This document shows positions 54,684 to 63,955 of a stretch of 64,000 bases of DNA, in pieces. Positions within the stretch are counted from its first letter, which is position 1. Each line of letters starts with the position of its first letter. The stretch lies in NCBI RefSeq assembly GCF_001866075.3, contig NZ_CP063356.1:2780164-2844163 (forward strand), written 5' to 3'. The notes under the pieces are model-generated. The model had not been told where the DNA came from, ran no database searches, and saw only the letters and a program-made list of their open reading frames with translations. Source of the DNA: Anaerobacillus isosaccharinicus. Its GTDB lineage: Bacteria > Bacillota > Bacilli > Bacillales > Anaerobacillaceae. Position numbers and translations under genes: made by a program.

Positions 54684-55760
54684 ATGGATAACACTTTAAA
54701 GATGTTAAAAGATTTGACAGATGCAAATGGAATTCCAGGAAATGAAAAAGAACCTCGTGATGTGATGAAAAAGTATATTGAGCCATTTGCTGATGAAGTG
54801 ACACAAGATAATCTTGGTAGTTTAATCGCTAAGAAAACTGGAACGGCAGCTGAACCGAGAATTATGGTAGCAGGTCATTTAGATGAAATAGGACTAATGG
54901 TAACAAGCATAGATGACAAAGGTTTTGTTCGTTTTCAAACAGTTGGCGGCTGGTGGGGGCAAGTCATGCTTGCTCAACGTGTGACAATTATGACTCGTAA
55001 TGGTTACGTTCCAGGGGTTATTGGTTCAAAACCTCCACATATTCTACCTCCTGAAGCTCGTAAAAAACCAGTTGAAATTAAAGATATGTTTATTGATATC
55101 GGAGCATCAAGTAAAGAAGAAGCAATGGAATTTGGTTTACGCCCAGGAGATGCAGTTGTTCCTGTATGTGAATTTACAGTGATGAAAAATGAGAAAATGT
55201 TAATGGCAAAAGCATGGGATAATCGAATTGGCTGTGCCATCGCTATTGAAGTGCTTCGTCAGTTAAAAGACGTTGATCATCCTAATACTGTGTACGGTGT
55301 CGGAACTGTTCAAGAAGAAGTAGGCCTACGTGGTGCAAGAACTTCTGCACACAATATCCAACCAGACATTGGCTTTGCTGTTGATGTAGGTATTGCAGGA
55401 GATACGCCAGGAGTTACAGATAAAGAAGCGTTAGCAAAAATGGGCGACGGACCACAAATCATCATGTATGATGCTTCAATGATCGCTCATAAAGGTCTTC
55501 GTGATTTTGTAACGAATACGGCTGATGAAGCGGGGATTCCATATCAGTTTGATTATGTAGCAGGTGGGGGTACAGACGCTGGAGCTATTCATTTAACTGC
55601 AAATGGCTCACCGGCTTTAGCAATCACAATTGCTACTCGTTACATTCACAGTCATGCTGCAATTTTACACAGAGATGACCTTGAAAATGCCGTTAAATTA
55701 ATTGTTGAAGTTATTAAGAAATTAGACAAAGATACAGTAGCAAAAATAACATTTGATTAA
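54684..55760 (+). CDS. ysdC: YsdC, M42-family aminopeptidase
   Basis: This 358-residue metallo-aminopeptidase of the M42 (TET-type) family probably forms a large tetrahedral assembly. Metal ligands and catalytic residues are in [45 protein letters not shown] and [17 protein letters not shown] precedes the ATG. In B. subtilis ysdC adjoins ysdB and ysdA; here ysdB and the dUTPase gene lie between. A perfect terminator follows. Confidence 0.92.
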   Translation: MDNTLKMLKDLTDANGIPGNEKEPRDVMKKYIEPFADEVTQDNLGSLIAKKTGTAAEPRIMVAGHLDEIGLMVTSIDDKGFVRFQTVGGWWGQVMLAQRVTIMTRNGYVPGVIGSKPPHILPPEARKKPVEIKDMFIDIGASSKEEAMEFGLRPGDAVVPVCEFTVMKNEKMLMAKAWDNRIGCAIAIEVLRQLKDVDHPNTVYGVGTVQEEVGLRGARTSAHNIQPDIGFAVDVGIAGDTPGVTDKEALAKMGDGPQIIMYDASMIAHKGLRDFVTNTADEAGIPYQFDYVAGGGTDAGAIHLTANGSPALAITIATRYIHSHAAILHRDDLENAVKLIVEVIKKLDKDTVAKITFD

Positions 55761-55768
55761 AAAGTTCA

Positions 55769-55809
55769 AAAGAGTATTAAACCACATGTGGTTTAGTACT
55801 CTTTTTTTT
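55769..55809 (+). terminator. ysdC terminator
   Basis: AGAGTATTAAACCAC pairs with GTGGTTTAGTACTCT, followed by eight T. Confidence 0.92.
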
Positions 55810-55917
55810 GAAGTAAATATTTAATTAATAAAAGAGTAAAAAATCTAACAAATTTAATGCAAGAAACCTTCCCTCACATTAAAATGATAATTAATACAAC
55901 AGAAAGGGGCGATGAAA

Positions 55918-56055
55918 ATGAAACAAGAGGCATTGAAGTTAGCAGCAGAAATTATTCGCGTCGATCTTATTAGAGATGAATTATTAGAAGAACTGATTGT
56001 ACTTGAAGGTAATGATGCATATGAGATTTTAAGGAAGGTACAGAATAATCATTAA
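55918..56055 (+). CDS. 45-residue helical protein, unknown
   Basis: A short frame with a strong ribosome site: AAAGGGG is eight bases before the ATG. The product (MKQEALKLAAEIIRVDLIRD, then ELLEELIVLEGNDAYEILRK and a short tail) is acidic and almost entirely amphipathic helix. No family is recognised. It has its own upstream region after the ysdC terminator and ends in the terminator shared with sspI. Proximity to sspI could suggest a sporulation link, but nothing in the sequence shows this. Confidence 0.6.
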   Translation: MKQEALKLAAEIIRVDLIRDELLEELIVLEGNDAYEILRKVQNNH

Positions 56056-56102
56056 AGATAAGAAAAAAACTTGGCAAATTGCCAAGTTTTTTTTCTTATC
56101 TT
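56055..56102. terminator. perfectly palindromic convergent terminator
   Basis: AAAGATAAGAAAAAAACTTG and its near-perfect inverse flank a short loop. The sspI stop lies inside. It would work from both sides. Confidence 0.9.
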
Positions 56103-56305
56103 TGTAGCCCTTGAGAAATAGATGAAATGACTTGCTGTCTGCTTTGTTCATCTGCTTGCCTCCAGTAGACTTCAAATAGCACTCCTAGTCCTGGGAGCAT
56201 TTTTTCTTCACCACTTTGCATTGCATCATCAATTGTTGCTTTTACATCATCCTCAGTACTATTAGCTACATTAGCTAAAATCGCACCACGTAAATTAAAT
56301 CCCAT
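56096..56305 (-). CDS. sspI: SspI, small acid-soluble spore protein I
   Basis: This 69-residue minor SASP of the SspI family is made in the forespore. The sequence MGFNLRGAILANVANS, then AMQSGEEKMLPGLGVLFEVYWRQA matches the family along its length. ATG at 56305 has AAAGGAG nine bases upstream. This confirms an endospore former. No clear sigma-G promoter could be identified. As in other Bacillus it precedes ysgA, divergently. Confidence 0.95.
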   Translation of the reverse strand: MGFNLRGAILANVANSTEDDVKATIDDAMQSGEEKMLPGLGVLFEVYWRQADEQSRQQVISSISQGLQR

Positions 56306-56394
56306 TATCAACAACTCCTTTATGTTAAAATAAAAAAATCAGAGCCATTTGGCAGATCTGTTATAGTATGTCAACAATTGGACGAAAATATTTA

Positions 56395-56492
56395 TAAATG
56401 TAAAATGGATTTAGAATGGAGAATGCTAAAGGAAATGCTTCGAAGTAAAACTACCAATAATTCTAAATTTTACATTCTACATTCTACATTTA
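56395..56492. repeat. family B hairpin repeat, copy B10
   Basis: The left arm AATGTAAAATGGATTTAGAATG is partly decayed. The core GCTTCGAAG is at 56437-56445. The right arm is ACATTCTACATTCTACATTT. It ends two bases before the ysgA Shine-Dalgarno. Confidence 0.82.
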
Positions 56493-56506
56493 AGAAGGAG
56501 CCTACC

Positions 56507-57268
56507 ATGGAACGAATTGAATCAACGAAAAATATTAGAATTAAAAATTCTAAAAAGTTACATACACGTAAAGGTCGAGAAAAGTTAGGGAGTTTCTTGA
56601 TTGAGGGAGAACATCTTGTTGAAGAGGCGTTAAAGTGGAATGTGATTATTAACGAGATTTATGTGGAAGAAAGTTTCAACATCCCGTCAAAATGGGAAAT
56701 CAATGATGTACCGGTTTATCTTGTGAATGACAAAATTATGAAAGAGATTTGTGAAACAGAAACTCCCCAAGGGATTGTGGCAGTTTGTGAGCTTATAGGA
56801 CGAAAGCCACTTCAACTTGAGAAGAACGGAAAATACTTATTGATTGATCAAGTACAGGACCCAGGAAACTTAGGAACAATGATTCGAACAGCAGATAGTG
56901 TTGGTTTATCAGCTGTTATCTTGGGTAATGGAACTGTTGATCTATACAATAGTAAGGTTATGCGGTCAACTCAAGGGTCATTGTTTCATTTACCAGTCGT
57001 AAAAGGTGAGCTTGTAGAATGGGTAGAAAAATTTAAGGAAGCACAAATCCCGATTTACGGAACGGCATTAAACGATGAAGCAAAAGCCTATAAAGAAGTG
57101 CAAGAACAAGAAAGCTTTGCACTTATTGTTGGAAACGAAGGTAGTGGCGTCTCAGAGGAACTCTTAAGACTCACAACTGAAAATTTGTATATTCCAAGTT
57201 ATGGACATGCAGAATCGCTAAATGTTTCTATAGCCACAGGTATTTTACTTTATCATTTACGAAAGTAA
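56507..57268 (+). CDS. ysgA: YsgA, SpoU/TrmH-family RNA 2'-O-methyltransferase
   Basis: This 253-residue SPOUT methyltransferase has an N-terminal substrate-binding domain (about residues 1-95). The knotted domain has motif 1 LLIDQVQDPGNLGTMIRTAD, motif 2 LIVGNEGSGVSEE and motif 3 IPSYGHAESLNVSIATGI. It uses S-adenosylmethionine to methylate a ribose in rRNA or tRNA; the exact target is not known. ATG at 56507 has AAGGAG six bases upstream. An in-frame extension from 56378 runs through repeat B10 and is not family-like. The gene lies upstream of pheS as in B. subtilis. Confidence 0.93.
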   Translation: MERIESTKNIRIKNSKKLHTRKGREKLGSFLIEGEHLVEEALKWNVIINEIYVEESFNIPSKWEINDVPVYLVNDKIMKEICETETPQGIVAVCELIGRKPLQLEKNGKYLLIDQVQDPGNLGTMIRTADSVGLSAVILGNGTVDLYNSKVMRSTQGSLFHLPVVKGELVEWVEKFKEAQIPIYGTALNDEAKAYKEVQEQESFALIVGNEGSGVSEELLRLTTENLYIPSYGHAESLNVSIATGILLYHLRK

Positions 57269-57280
57269 ACAACGAAGCAA

Positions 57281-57306
57281 GGGCTTATATAACTCTACAT
57301 TCTAAA
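57281..57306. repeat. partial family B repeat, copy B11
   Basis: Only a right-arm fragment (TATAACTCTACATTCTAAAA) with a vestigial GAAGC to its left. It lies just after ysgA. Confidence 0.45.
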
Positions 57307-57360
57307 AGAAGATTTGCCTTCTTCAAAAAAATAAATTATAATTGAAATCGAATTTCATAT

Positions 57361-57615
57361 TAGAAAGACTGTGAAAGAGAGTAGTAAATTGTCACGCGTC
57401 ATCCAGGGATGAAATGCCTTAGACTGGAAGCATTTCTATGATAGAAGCAATCGAATTCACTCTAGAGTCGGCACCGGAACATAAGAAAATGGCTTATTAA
57501 GGTTGCATCGGTCAAGGACCGTTATCAAGATTGAGTGAACGTTTCTTTTTAGAAACGTTAATTAGGGTGGTACCGCGAAGCTTTTCGTCCCTTTAGGGAT
57601 GAAGGCTTTTTTATT
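57361..57615 (+). promoter_or_regulatory. T-box leader of pheST
   Basis: T-box AGGGTGGTACCGCG (57564-57577) and terminator CGTCCC with GGGATG ending in TTTTTT (to 57613). In stem I, TTC at 57456-57458 followed by A is a phenylalanine specifier. Uncharged tRNA-Phe would allow readthrough into pheS. Confidence 0.93.
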
Positions 57616-57678
57616 TATACTCTAAGAAGGCTTAACTTAGGAATTAATGTTCAGTACATAAATAAAGGAGGAAGAACA

Positions 57679-58713
57679 ATGCAAGAGCGTTTACGTGAGC
57701 TAGAGCAAGAAGCATTAAACCAAATTGAAGCAGCATCAACTTTAAAAGAATTGCAAGAGATTAAAGTTTCTTACTTAGGAAAGAAAGGTCCTATTACCGA
57801 AGTTTTAAGAGGTATGGGGAAACTTTCAGAAGAAGAGCGTCCTGTTATTGGTCAACTAGCGAATGATGTAAGAGGAGCAATTGCTAGTAAGCTTGAAGAA
57901 AAGGTTTCTAACCTAGAAGAAATCGAGGTAGAAAAGAAATTAGCGACTGAAAGTATCGATGTTACACTTCCAGGCCGACCTGCCCAAGTAGGTTCTAGTC
58001 ACCCTCTAACAGCGGTAGTAGAAACAATCGAGGATATTTTTATTGGATTAGGATTTGAGGTAGCTGAAGGTCCTGAAGTAGAAACAGATTATTATAACTT
58101 TGAAGCACTAAACTTACCGAAAGATCACCCAGCACGCGATATGCAAGACTCTTTTTATGTTACGGATGATATTTTACTTCGTACACATACTTCACCTGTC
58201 CAAGCGAGAACAATGGAAAAGTTTAATGGACAAGGCCCTGTAAAAATCATTTGTCCAGGGAAAGTATTCCGTCGTGATGATGATGATGCGACGCATTCAC
58301 ATCAATTTATGCAAGTTGAAGGTCTTTACATTGATGAAAACGTTCGTATGAGTGATTTAAAAGGTGTCCTTTTAGAATTTGCAAAAAAATTCTTTGGTCC
58401 AGACCAAAAAATTCGCTTACGACCGAGTTTTTTCCCGTTCACTGAGCCATCTGTAGAAGTAGATCTATCTTGTGTTATCTGTCATGGGGATGGTTGTCGT
58501 ATATGTAAAGACACTGGTTGGATTGAAGTATTAGGTGCTGGCATGGTTCATCCTCGTGTATTAGAAATGGGTGGCTTTGATCCACAAAAATACTCAGGAT
58601 TTGCCTTTGGTATGGGTGTAGAACGTTTAGCAATGTTAAAGTACGGTATTGATGATATTCGTCATTTTTATTTAAACGATAAGCGTTTTTTAGAGCAGTT
58701 TAAACGAGCGTAA
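57679..58713 (+). CDS. pheS: PheS, phenylalanyl-tRNA synthetase alpha subunit
   Basis: This 344-residue catalytic subunit works in an alpha2-beta2 enzyme. It has an N-terminal coiled-coil tRNA-binding arm (residues 1-85), then class II motifs: [49 protein letters not shown] and [15 protein letters not shown] four-cysteine cluster ([17 protein letters not shown]) is typical of Bacillus PheS. AAAGGAGGAAG precedes the ATG. pheT follows after 25 bases. Confidence 0.97.
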   Translation: MQERLRELEQEALNQIEAASTLKELQEIKVSYLGKKGPITEVLRGMGKLSEEERPVIGQLANDVRGAIASKLEEKVSNLEEIEVEKKLATESIDVTLPGRPAQVGSSHPLTAVVETIEDIFIGLGFEVAEGPEVETDYYNFEALNLPKDHPARDMQDSFYVTDDILLRTHTSPVQARTMEKFNGQGPVKIICPGKVFRRDDDDATHSHQFMQVEGLYIDENVRMSDLKGVLLEFAKKFFGPDQKIRLRPSFFPFTEPSVEVDLSCVICHGDGCRICKDTGWIEVLGAGMVHPRVLEMGGFDPQKYSGFAFGMGVERLAMLKYGIDDIRHFYLNDKRFLEQFKRA

Positions 58714-58738
58714 ATTATTTTAAAAGGAGGAAACAAGT

Positions 58739-61165
58739 GTGTTAGTATCTTTTAATTGGCTTAAAGATTATGTCCAGCTAAGTGACATCACCGCTGTAGA
58801 GTTGGCAGAGCGCTTAACAAGAAGCGGTGTTGCAGTTGATATTGTTCATCAATTAAATAAAGGGGTATCAAATGTTGTTGTAGGTCATGTTGTATCACGA
58901 GAACAACATCCAGACGCAGATAAATTAAGCGTATGTCAAGTTGATGTAGGTGAAGAAGAACTTGTTCAAATTGTTTGTGGAGCAAAAAACGTTGCCCAAG
59001 ATCAAAAAGTAGCTGTTGCTAAGGTTGGTGCAGTATTACCTGGTAATTTTAAAATTAAAAAGGCGAAACTTCGTGGGCAAGCTTCAAATGGAATGATTTG
59101 TTCTCTTCAAGAGCTAGGTGTTGAAACAAAGTTTGTCCCAAAAGAAGTGTCTGAAGGAATTTTCGTATTTCCTAACGATGCAGAAGTAGGTAAGGATGCG
59201 CTAGACTATCTAAATCTTCATGATGAAGTGTTAGAGCTAGATTTAACTCCAAACCGGGCTGATTGTTTAAATATGATTGGTGTTGCTTATGAAGTTGGAG
59301 CTATTCTTAGTAGAGAAGTCATGATTCCAATTCCAAAACTACCAAAATGTTCTGATCATGTATCAAATTATATTCAAATAAAGGTGGAAGCTCCTGAAGA
59401 TAATCCGTTATACCGTGCAATGGTCATTAAGGATGTTAAAGTGGCAACTTCTCCTTTATGGTTACAAAATCGATTAATTGCTGCAGGAATTCGTCCAATA
59501 AGCAATGTTGTCGATATAACGAACTATGTACTATTAGAGTACGGACAACCTCTTCATGCTTTTGACTATGACCGGTTTGGCTCTAAAGAAGTAGTAGTTA
59601 GAAGAGCTATAGAAGGAGAAGAAATTGTAACTTTAGATGATACAACACGGAAACTGTCCAAAGATCATCTTGTTATTACAAATGGTATGGAGCCTGTAGC
59701 TGTTGCTGGTGTCATGGGTGGAGCAAAATCGGAAGTCCAACATGATACGACGACAATTTTACTTGAAGCAGCGTATTTCAAAGGCACGACAGTTAGAAAA
59801 GCTTCAAAAGATTTAGGCTTACGTAGTGATTCAAGCGTTCGTTTTGAAAAAGGGATTGATCCAAATCGGGTTGCTTTAGCTGCAGAACGTGCTGCCCAAC
59901 TTATTTGTGAGCTTGCAGGTGGAACTATACTTGAGGGTTGTGTCGAAGTAAATGAACTTGATGCTAAACCGCTTCAAGTAGTTATTACTGTTGACAAAAT
60001 TAATAAATCTTTAGGAACTGAATTAACTGACGACGTTGTAGCGCTCATCTTTAAGCGACTACAATTCCTTTATTCACAAAAAGACGATTTATTTACTGTT
60101 TATGTTCCAACTCGTAGACCAGATATCACGATTGAAGCAGATTTAATTGAGGAAGTAGCAAGACTTTATGGTTATGACCATATTCCAACAACATTACCAG
60201 TAGGACTAACAACTGCTGGAGCATTAACACCATACCAAGTACGTCGTCGCAAGGTAAGACGTTATTTAGAAAGTGCTGGCTTAAACCAAGCAATTACGTA
60301 TTCATTAACAAGCTCAAAGAAAGCAAATAGCTTTACTGAAGATGTTGGTAACGTTACGCCGATTCGTTTAGCAATGCCAATGAGTGAAGATCGTAGTACG
60401 CTTCGAACGAGCTTAATCCCACATGTACTTGATATTATTCAATATAACCATAATCGTAAACTCGACGATATTGCTATTTACGAAGTTGGTTCTATCTTCT
60501 TAACGGAAGAAAAAGAAGTAACTGAGCAACCACGGGAAAAGGAAATGGTAGCAGGTGCTCTTACTGGAACATGGCATAGCCATTTGTGGCAAGGTGAGAA
60601 GAAGAAAGTCGATTTCTTTGTAGCCAAAGGTGTTTTAGAAGGTTTATTTGATAGCTTAGGTGTAACCGAAAGCATTCGATATGAGACTGCTAAGAAGGCT
60701 GGTTTACATCCAGGGCGTACAGCGGTGATTACATTAGCTGGTAATGAAATTGGCTTTGTTGGTCAAATTCATCCTTCACTACAAAAAGAACTAGATATTA
60801 ATGAGACATTTGTATTCCAAGTAGATTTAGAGTCATTATTCTCGTTTGTGGAAAAAGAGGTTTTCTACGAAGAAATTCCTAAGTATCCATCTATCTCAAG
60901 AGATATTGCTTTAGTAGTGGACGAAAAACTACAATCACAAGCTGTTAAGGATGTCATTGTTGAAAATGGTGGCAAATTATTAAAATCAGTTCAACTGTTT
61001 GACTTGTACCAAGGAGACAAAATGGAAGCTGGATTAAAATCTCTAGCGTTCTCATTGACATATTTTGATCCAAGCAAAACGCTTACAGATGAAGAAGTTA
61101 CGAAAGTCCATAATCAAGTTTTAGAAGGCCTGCAAGGGAAAATTGGAGCAACACTGAGAGCGTAA
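58739..61165 (+). CDS. pheT: PheT, phenylalanyl-tRNA synthetase beta subunit
   Basis: This 808-residue beta subunit carries an EMAP-type tRNA-binding domain (residues about 40-155, HPDADKLSVCQVDVG), and the B3/B4 editing domain that clears Tyr-tRNA-Phe. B5, the catalytic-like domain and a C-terminal ferredoxin-fold anticodon-binding domain (about 715-808, YPSISRDIALVV) complete it. GTG at 58739 has AAAGGAGG upstream and gives MLVSFNWLKDYV. It forms an operon with pheS and ends in a terminator. Confidence 0.97.
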   Translation: MLVSFNWLKDYVQLSDITAVELAERLTRSGVAVDIVHQLNKGVSNVVVGHVVSREQHPDADKLSVCQVDVGEEELVQIVCGAKNVAQDQKVAVAKVGAVLPGNFKIKKAKLRGQASNGMICSLQELGVETKFVPKEVSEGIFVFPNDAEVGKDALDYLNLHDEVLELDLTPNRADCLNMIGVAYEVGAILSREVMIPIPKLPKCSDHVSNYIQIKVEAPEDNPLYRAMVIKDVKVATSPLWLQNRLIAAGIRPISNVVDITNYVLLEYGQPLHAFDYDRFGSKEVVVRRAIEGEEIVTLDDTTRKLSKDHLVITNGMEPVAVAGVMGGAKSEVQHDTTTILLEAAYFKGTTVRKASKDLGLRSDSSVRFEKGIDPNRVALAAERAAQLICELAGGTILEGCVEVNELDAKPLQVVITVDKINKSLGTELTDDVVALIFKRLQFLYSQKDDLFTVYVPTRRPDITIEADLIEEVARLYGYDHIPTTLPVGLTTAGALTPYQVRRRKVRRYLESAGLNQAITYSLTSSKKANSFTEDVGNVTPIRLAMPMSEDRSTLRTSLIPHVLDIIQYNHNRKLDDIAIYEVGSIFLTEEKEVTEQPREKEMVAGALTGTWHSHLWQGEKKKVDFFVAKGVLEGLFDSLGVTESIRYETAKKAGLHPGRTAVITLAGNEIGFVGQIHPSLQKELDINETFVFQVDLESLFSFVEKEVFYEEIPKYPSISRDIALVVDEKLQSQAVKDVIVENGGKLLKSVQLFDLYQGDKMEAGLKSLAFSLTYFDPSKTLTDEEVTKVHNQVLEGLQGKIGATLRA

Positions 61166-61172
61166 CATAGAG

Positions 61173-61206
61173 AAACGGAAGGGTTAATTCACCTTCCGTT
61201 TTTTCA
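61173..61206 (+). terminator. pheST terminator
   Basis: AAACGGAAGG with CCTTCCGTTT and a T run. Confidence 0.88.
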
Positions 61207-61341
61207 TAGCAGATTATCAAAAAATACGGTATTCAAAGCTTTCGAAATCTTCGTAGCTTTGATTATCCTCCTTTTTAAACACTTATAGGGAATTGTCTAT
61301 TAGCTATAAAATAAGGTATATTTTATATAGGGGGGATCGAA

Positions 61342-61773
61342 ATGTATTCAATTTCTAATATCGTACTCATAAAGAAAGTAGATTATTGTGTTTGGCATGT
61401 CATTTTTCAAATGGATGACCAACCACTTGAGTATGCAACAGATTTTCTTTATTTAATTAAAGAGAAAAAGTGGGTAATTAATTCACTCATTACTCATGAG
61501 TTAACAAGCTTAATGCAAGGAAATGAGTGTGTTTACTGCGGTGAAACTAAAATTGCTTGTTTTGTTAGTAGTAAAGAATTTGAGATTATTAAGAAAGGGA
61601 TCATTAAAAATGGTCTATTTAAACAGCAAATAGTCGAGGAATTTGAATTTAATCATGAGCCAGTCTCTACAGAAATACTAGTCGTTAATAATAAAGCTAA
61701 GTGGGATGAATTTGCTTCTGAAAATCGTTTTTATGGTAACTTACAAAGAATTAAAAGCCGTGAGAATAAATAA
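61342..61773 (+). CDS. hypothetical protein with CxxC motif
   Basis: This 143-residue soluble protein is not recognised. The N-terminal half is beta-rich (ISNIVLIKKVDYCVWHVIFQ). The middle carries CVYCGETKIAC, a CxxC plus a third cysteine that could bind metal or be redox active. The C-terminal half is charged and helical. TAGGGGGGATC before the ATG makes translation likely. It sits between pheT and the converging rnhC, an extra gene relative to the B. subtilis order. Confidence 0.6.
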   Translation: MYSISNIVLIKKVDYCVWHVIFQMDDQPLEYATDFLYLIKEKKWVINSLITHELTSLMQGNECVYCGETKIACFVSSKEFEIIKKGIIKNGLFKQQIVEEFEFNHEPVSTEILVVNNKAKWDEFASENRFYGNLQRIKSRENK

Positions 61774-61816
61774 AAACTCCTAAAGCGACTTAATTACAGC
61801 TTTAGGAGTTTTTTTG
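61773..61816. terminator. convergent terminator, hypothetical gene and rnhC
   Basis: AAAACTCCTAAAGC and GCTTTAGGAGTTTT pair, with a T run. The last rnhC codons are inside the stem. Confidence 0.88.
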
Positions 61817-62741
61817 CTTTTTCGGTATTAGCAAAATGTACTTTGCAAAATTTAGGTAACGCATCAATACCATGTTTCTCGATAAGCTTTGCAGCAGCCT
61901 GATCAACATGATTTCCTGCCCCTTTTGGAATTTCAAATCCAGCAGCAGTACTTAACTTATCCATCTCTTTTACAAAAGCGTAACGAGCAATAATCGATGC
62001 TGCAGCAACGGCCAAATGAAGTGATTCAGCTTTTGTTTGAAAGAACATATTATCTTCTTGTACTTTCTCTTTCTGATCGGCAATGTAGCGATAATAAATA
62101 TTTCGCTCAACGAACTGATCAATTAAAATTCCATCATATGGAGTCGTTCCGAGCTTCTTTTTTAAATGAAGTAATGCATGGTTATGTAGAATTGCTTTTA
62201 TTTTCCCCTGGTTCAGACCTTTTGCTTGTAACGAATTATATTTTTCATTTGGGAGGACAAGCAAGCTATATGGTATTTTTTTGATTAGTATTTTTGCGAT
62301 TTTACAAATTTGCTCATCTTTCATTCCTTTTGAATCTTTGACACCAAGCTCCGTTAGTTCTACGTAATCTTCTTTGGAAACAAAAGCTGCTACAACGGTA
62401 ATTGGTCCAAAGTAATCGCCAGTGCCAACCTCGTCAGATCCCATTAATGACATATGTGAAAATTGAGTTTGGTTTGTTCCTGCCTTTTCTTTGACTTCTT
62501 TTTTCGCCCCACTAATAGGTTTGCTACCTGTTTTAGCGAACTCTTCCCAAATTAAAGCTTCTCGTGCATGATTTGGTCCTTGGAATAATACCTTACCTGA
62601 CTTGTAGGCAGTTACAGAACAATTAAGAGGCTTAGCGGAAAAAATTGCCCCTGGCGGCAGTTTAGTAGCTAAATCATCCTGATAAAACACCTTCATTTTC
62701 TCGATAACTTTACTATCTAAAATCAATACCCGCTGTGACAA
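61794..62741 (-). CDS. rnhC: RnhC, ribonuclease HIII
   Basis: This 315-residue enzyme cleaves RNA in RNA-DNA hybrids. It has an N-terminal TBP-like substrate-binding domain (about residues 1-85), then the type II RNase H fold with GSDEVGTGDYFGP (Asp and Glu of the active site), GVKDSKGM and the later aspartate in ILIDQF. This is the HIII rather than HII form because of the extra N-domain. TTG at 62741 has AAAGGGG upstream. That ribosome site abuts repeat B12. Confidence 0.95.
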   Translation of the reverse strand: MSQRVLILDSKVIEKMKVFYQDDLATKLPPGAIFSAKPLNCSVTAYKSGKVLFQGPNHAREALIWEEFAKTGSKPISGAKKEVKEKAGTNQTQFSHMSLMGSDEVGTGDYFGPITVVAAFVSKEDYVELTELGVKDSKGMKDEQICKIAKILIKKIPYSLLVLPNEKYNSLQAKGLNQGKIKAILHNHALLHLKKKLGTTPYDGILIDQFVERNIYYRYIADQKEKVQEDNMFFQTKAESLHLAVAAASIIARYAFVKEMDKLSTAAGFEIPKGAGNHVDQAAAKLIEKHGIDALPKFCKVHFANTEKAKKLLKL

Positions 62742-62757
62742 AGTGAAAACCCCTTTT

Positions 62758-62859
62758 TAATGTAGAATGTAAAATGTAGAATGTAGAATTATTGAAAGTT
62801 TTGCTTCGAAGCATATCCCGGAGCATTTTACATTCTGCATTCTACATTTTACATTTAAA
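62758..62859. repeat. family B hairpin repeat, copy B12
   Basis: Arms AATGTAGAATGTAAAATG and ATTCTACATTTTACATTT flank the core GCTTCGAAGC (62803-62812). It begins one base beyond the rnhC Shine-Dalgarno, in the divergent rnhC/zapA gap. Confidence 0.88.
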
Positions 62860-63006
62860 TTGTATCACTTTTTCCCAATGATTCTCAATTATCATTCGAC
62901 ATATTTCCAATCGGGTGTGTTCATGGTATGATAGAATGTAGGATTTTTTAATGATTATTACATATGAGTATGAAAAAGGATATGATTTCTTTTAAGGAGG
63001 CTCGTT

Positions 63007-63267
63007 GTGGGAGAAGATCAGGGTAAACGACGAACAACGGTATCAATAAGTGGTCAAAATTATGTTATCTCAGGAAAAGCAGATGTAAGTCACATCCATG
63101 AAGTAGCTAATTTTGTCGATAAGAAAATGAAGGAAATGCGAAAAATGAACCCTTACTTGGACAAGTCACAGCTTGCCGTTTTAACAGCAGTTAATATTAG
63201 TGATGAATATTTGCGCTTAAAAAAACAAGTGGAACAAGAAAGTAAAAAGAAAGATGGGGAAATTTAA
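63007..63267 (+). CDS. zapA: ZapA, cell-division FtsZ-ring protein
   Basis: This 86-residue protein bundles and stabilises FtsZ filaments at the division site. The N-terminal globular part is TTVSISGQNYVISG followed by a long coiled coil (about residues 55-86). Length and sequence match Bacillus ZapA. GTG at 63007 has AAGGAGG upstream. cvpA begins three bases after its stop, so they are co-transcribed. Confidence 0.94.
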   Translation: MGEDQGKRRTTVSISGQNYVISGKADVSHIHEVANFVDKKMKEMRKMNPYLDKSQLAVLTAVNISDEYLRLKKQVEQESKKKDGEI

Positions 63268-63270
63268 AAC

Positions 63271-63810
63271 ATGCTTAGTTTATTGTTATTAATTCTTTTA
63301 ATTACTAGTTTCTTTGTTGGATTTCGAAGAGGCTTCGTTTTACAATTAATTCATTTAACAGGCTTTATAGTTGCATTCGTAGTTGCTTACCTTTACTATG
63401 CTGAATTGGCAATACATATTCGTTTATGGATACCATATCCTCAGTTTCCTGCTGATAATCCTGCGTTTATGTTAATAGAAGCTTTTAACTTTGAACATGT
63501 TTATTACAGTGGAATTGCTTTTGCAATCTTATTTTTTGCAACGAAAATTGCAATGCAAATTATTGGGTCAATGTTTGATTTTTTAGCTCATTTGCCAATC
63601 TTAAACTTCTTTAATGGCTGGCTCGGTGGGATTCTTTGTTTTATTGAAACATTACTTGTATTAGTTGTTCTCTTGCATATAACTGCATTATTACCAATTG
63701 AGTTGGTCCAGGATGTATTAAAAGAATCTACTTTAGCAAAATTAGTTTTAGATTATACACCGATTTTATCAAATCAACTAAAGGAATTATGGATTGAAAA
63801 TCGATTTTAA
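63271..63810 (+). CDS. yshB: CvpA/YshB family membrane protein
   Basis: This 179-residue protein of the CvpA family has four membrane helices: an N-terminal pair with the family pattern RRGFVLQLIHLTGFIVAF, and two further segments. CvpA is needed for colicin V production in E. coli, but its general role is unknown. The ribosome site is in the zapA tail (GATGGGGAAAT). It is followed by a hairpin and then polX. Confidence 0.9.
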   Translation: MLSLLLLILLITSFFVGFRRGFVLQLIHLTGFIVAFVVAYLYYAELAIHIRLWIPYPQFPADNPAFMLIEAFNFEHVYYSGIAFAILFFATKIAMQIIGSMFDFLAHLPILNFFNGWLGGILCFIETLLVLVVLLHITALLPIELVQDVLKESTLAKLVLDYTPILSNQLKELWIENRF

Positions 63811-63817
63811 AACTCTG

Positions 63818-63855
63818 AAAGGGACTGACACTTTGTATGAAGTCAGTCCCTTCAA
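63818..63855 (+). terminator. zapA-yshB terminator-like hairpin
   Basis: AAGGGACTGAC with GTCAGTCCCTT. The T tail is weak, so it may be partial. Confidence 0.6.
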
Positions 63856-63910
63856 TTGTAAATAAGTTGATTTGTTCTATCTAAACTGGTTATCATTAGA
63901 TTTGAGAAGT

Positions 63911-63940
63911 TGTCTAACTCCAGGCGCGCTGCGCTTAGAA
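63911..63940. repeat. short GC-rich fragment upstream of polX
   Basis: TCTAACTCCAGGCGCGCTGC stands out in base composition from the AT-rich surroundings. It resembles GC-rich repeats I have seen between Bacillaceae genes. It touches the polX ribosome site. Confidence 0.3.
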
Positions 63941-63955
63941 AGTGGGGATTTTGCT

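Noticed and set aside
62878-62897. Fur-box-like TGATTCTCAATTATCA before zapA
   Set aside because: It needs a one-base insertion relative to the 7-1-7 pattern and the downstream gene has no iron link.
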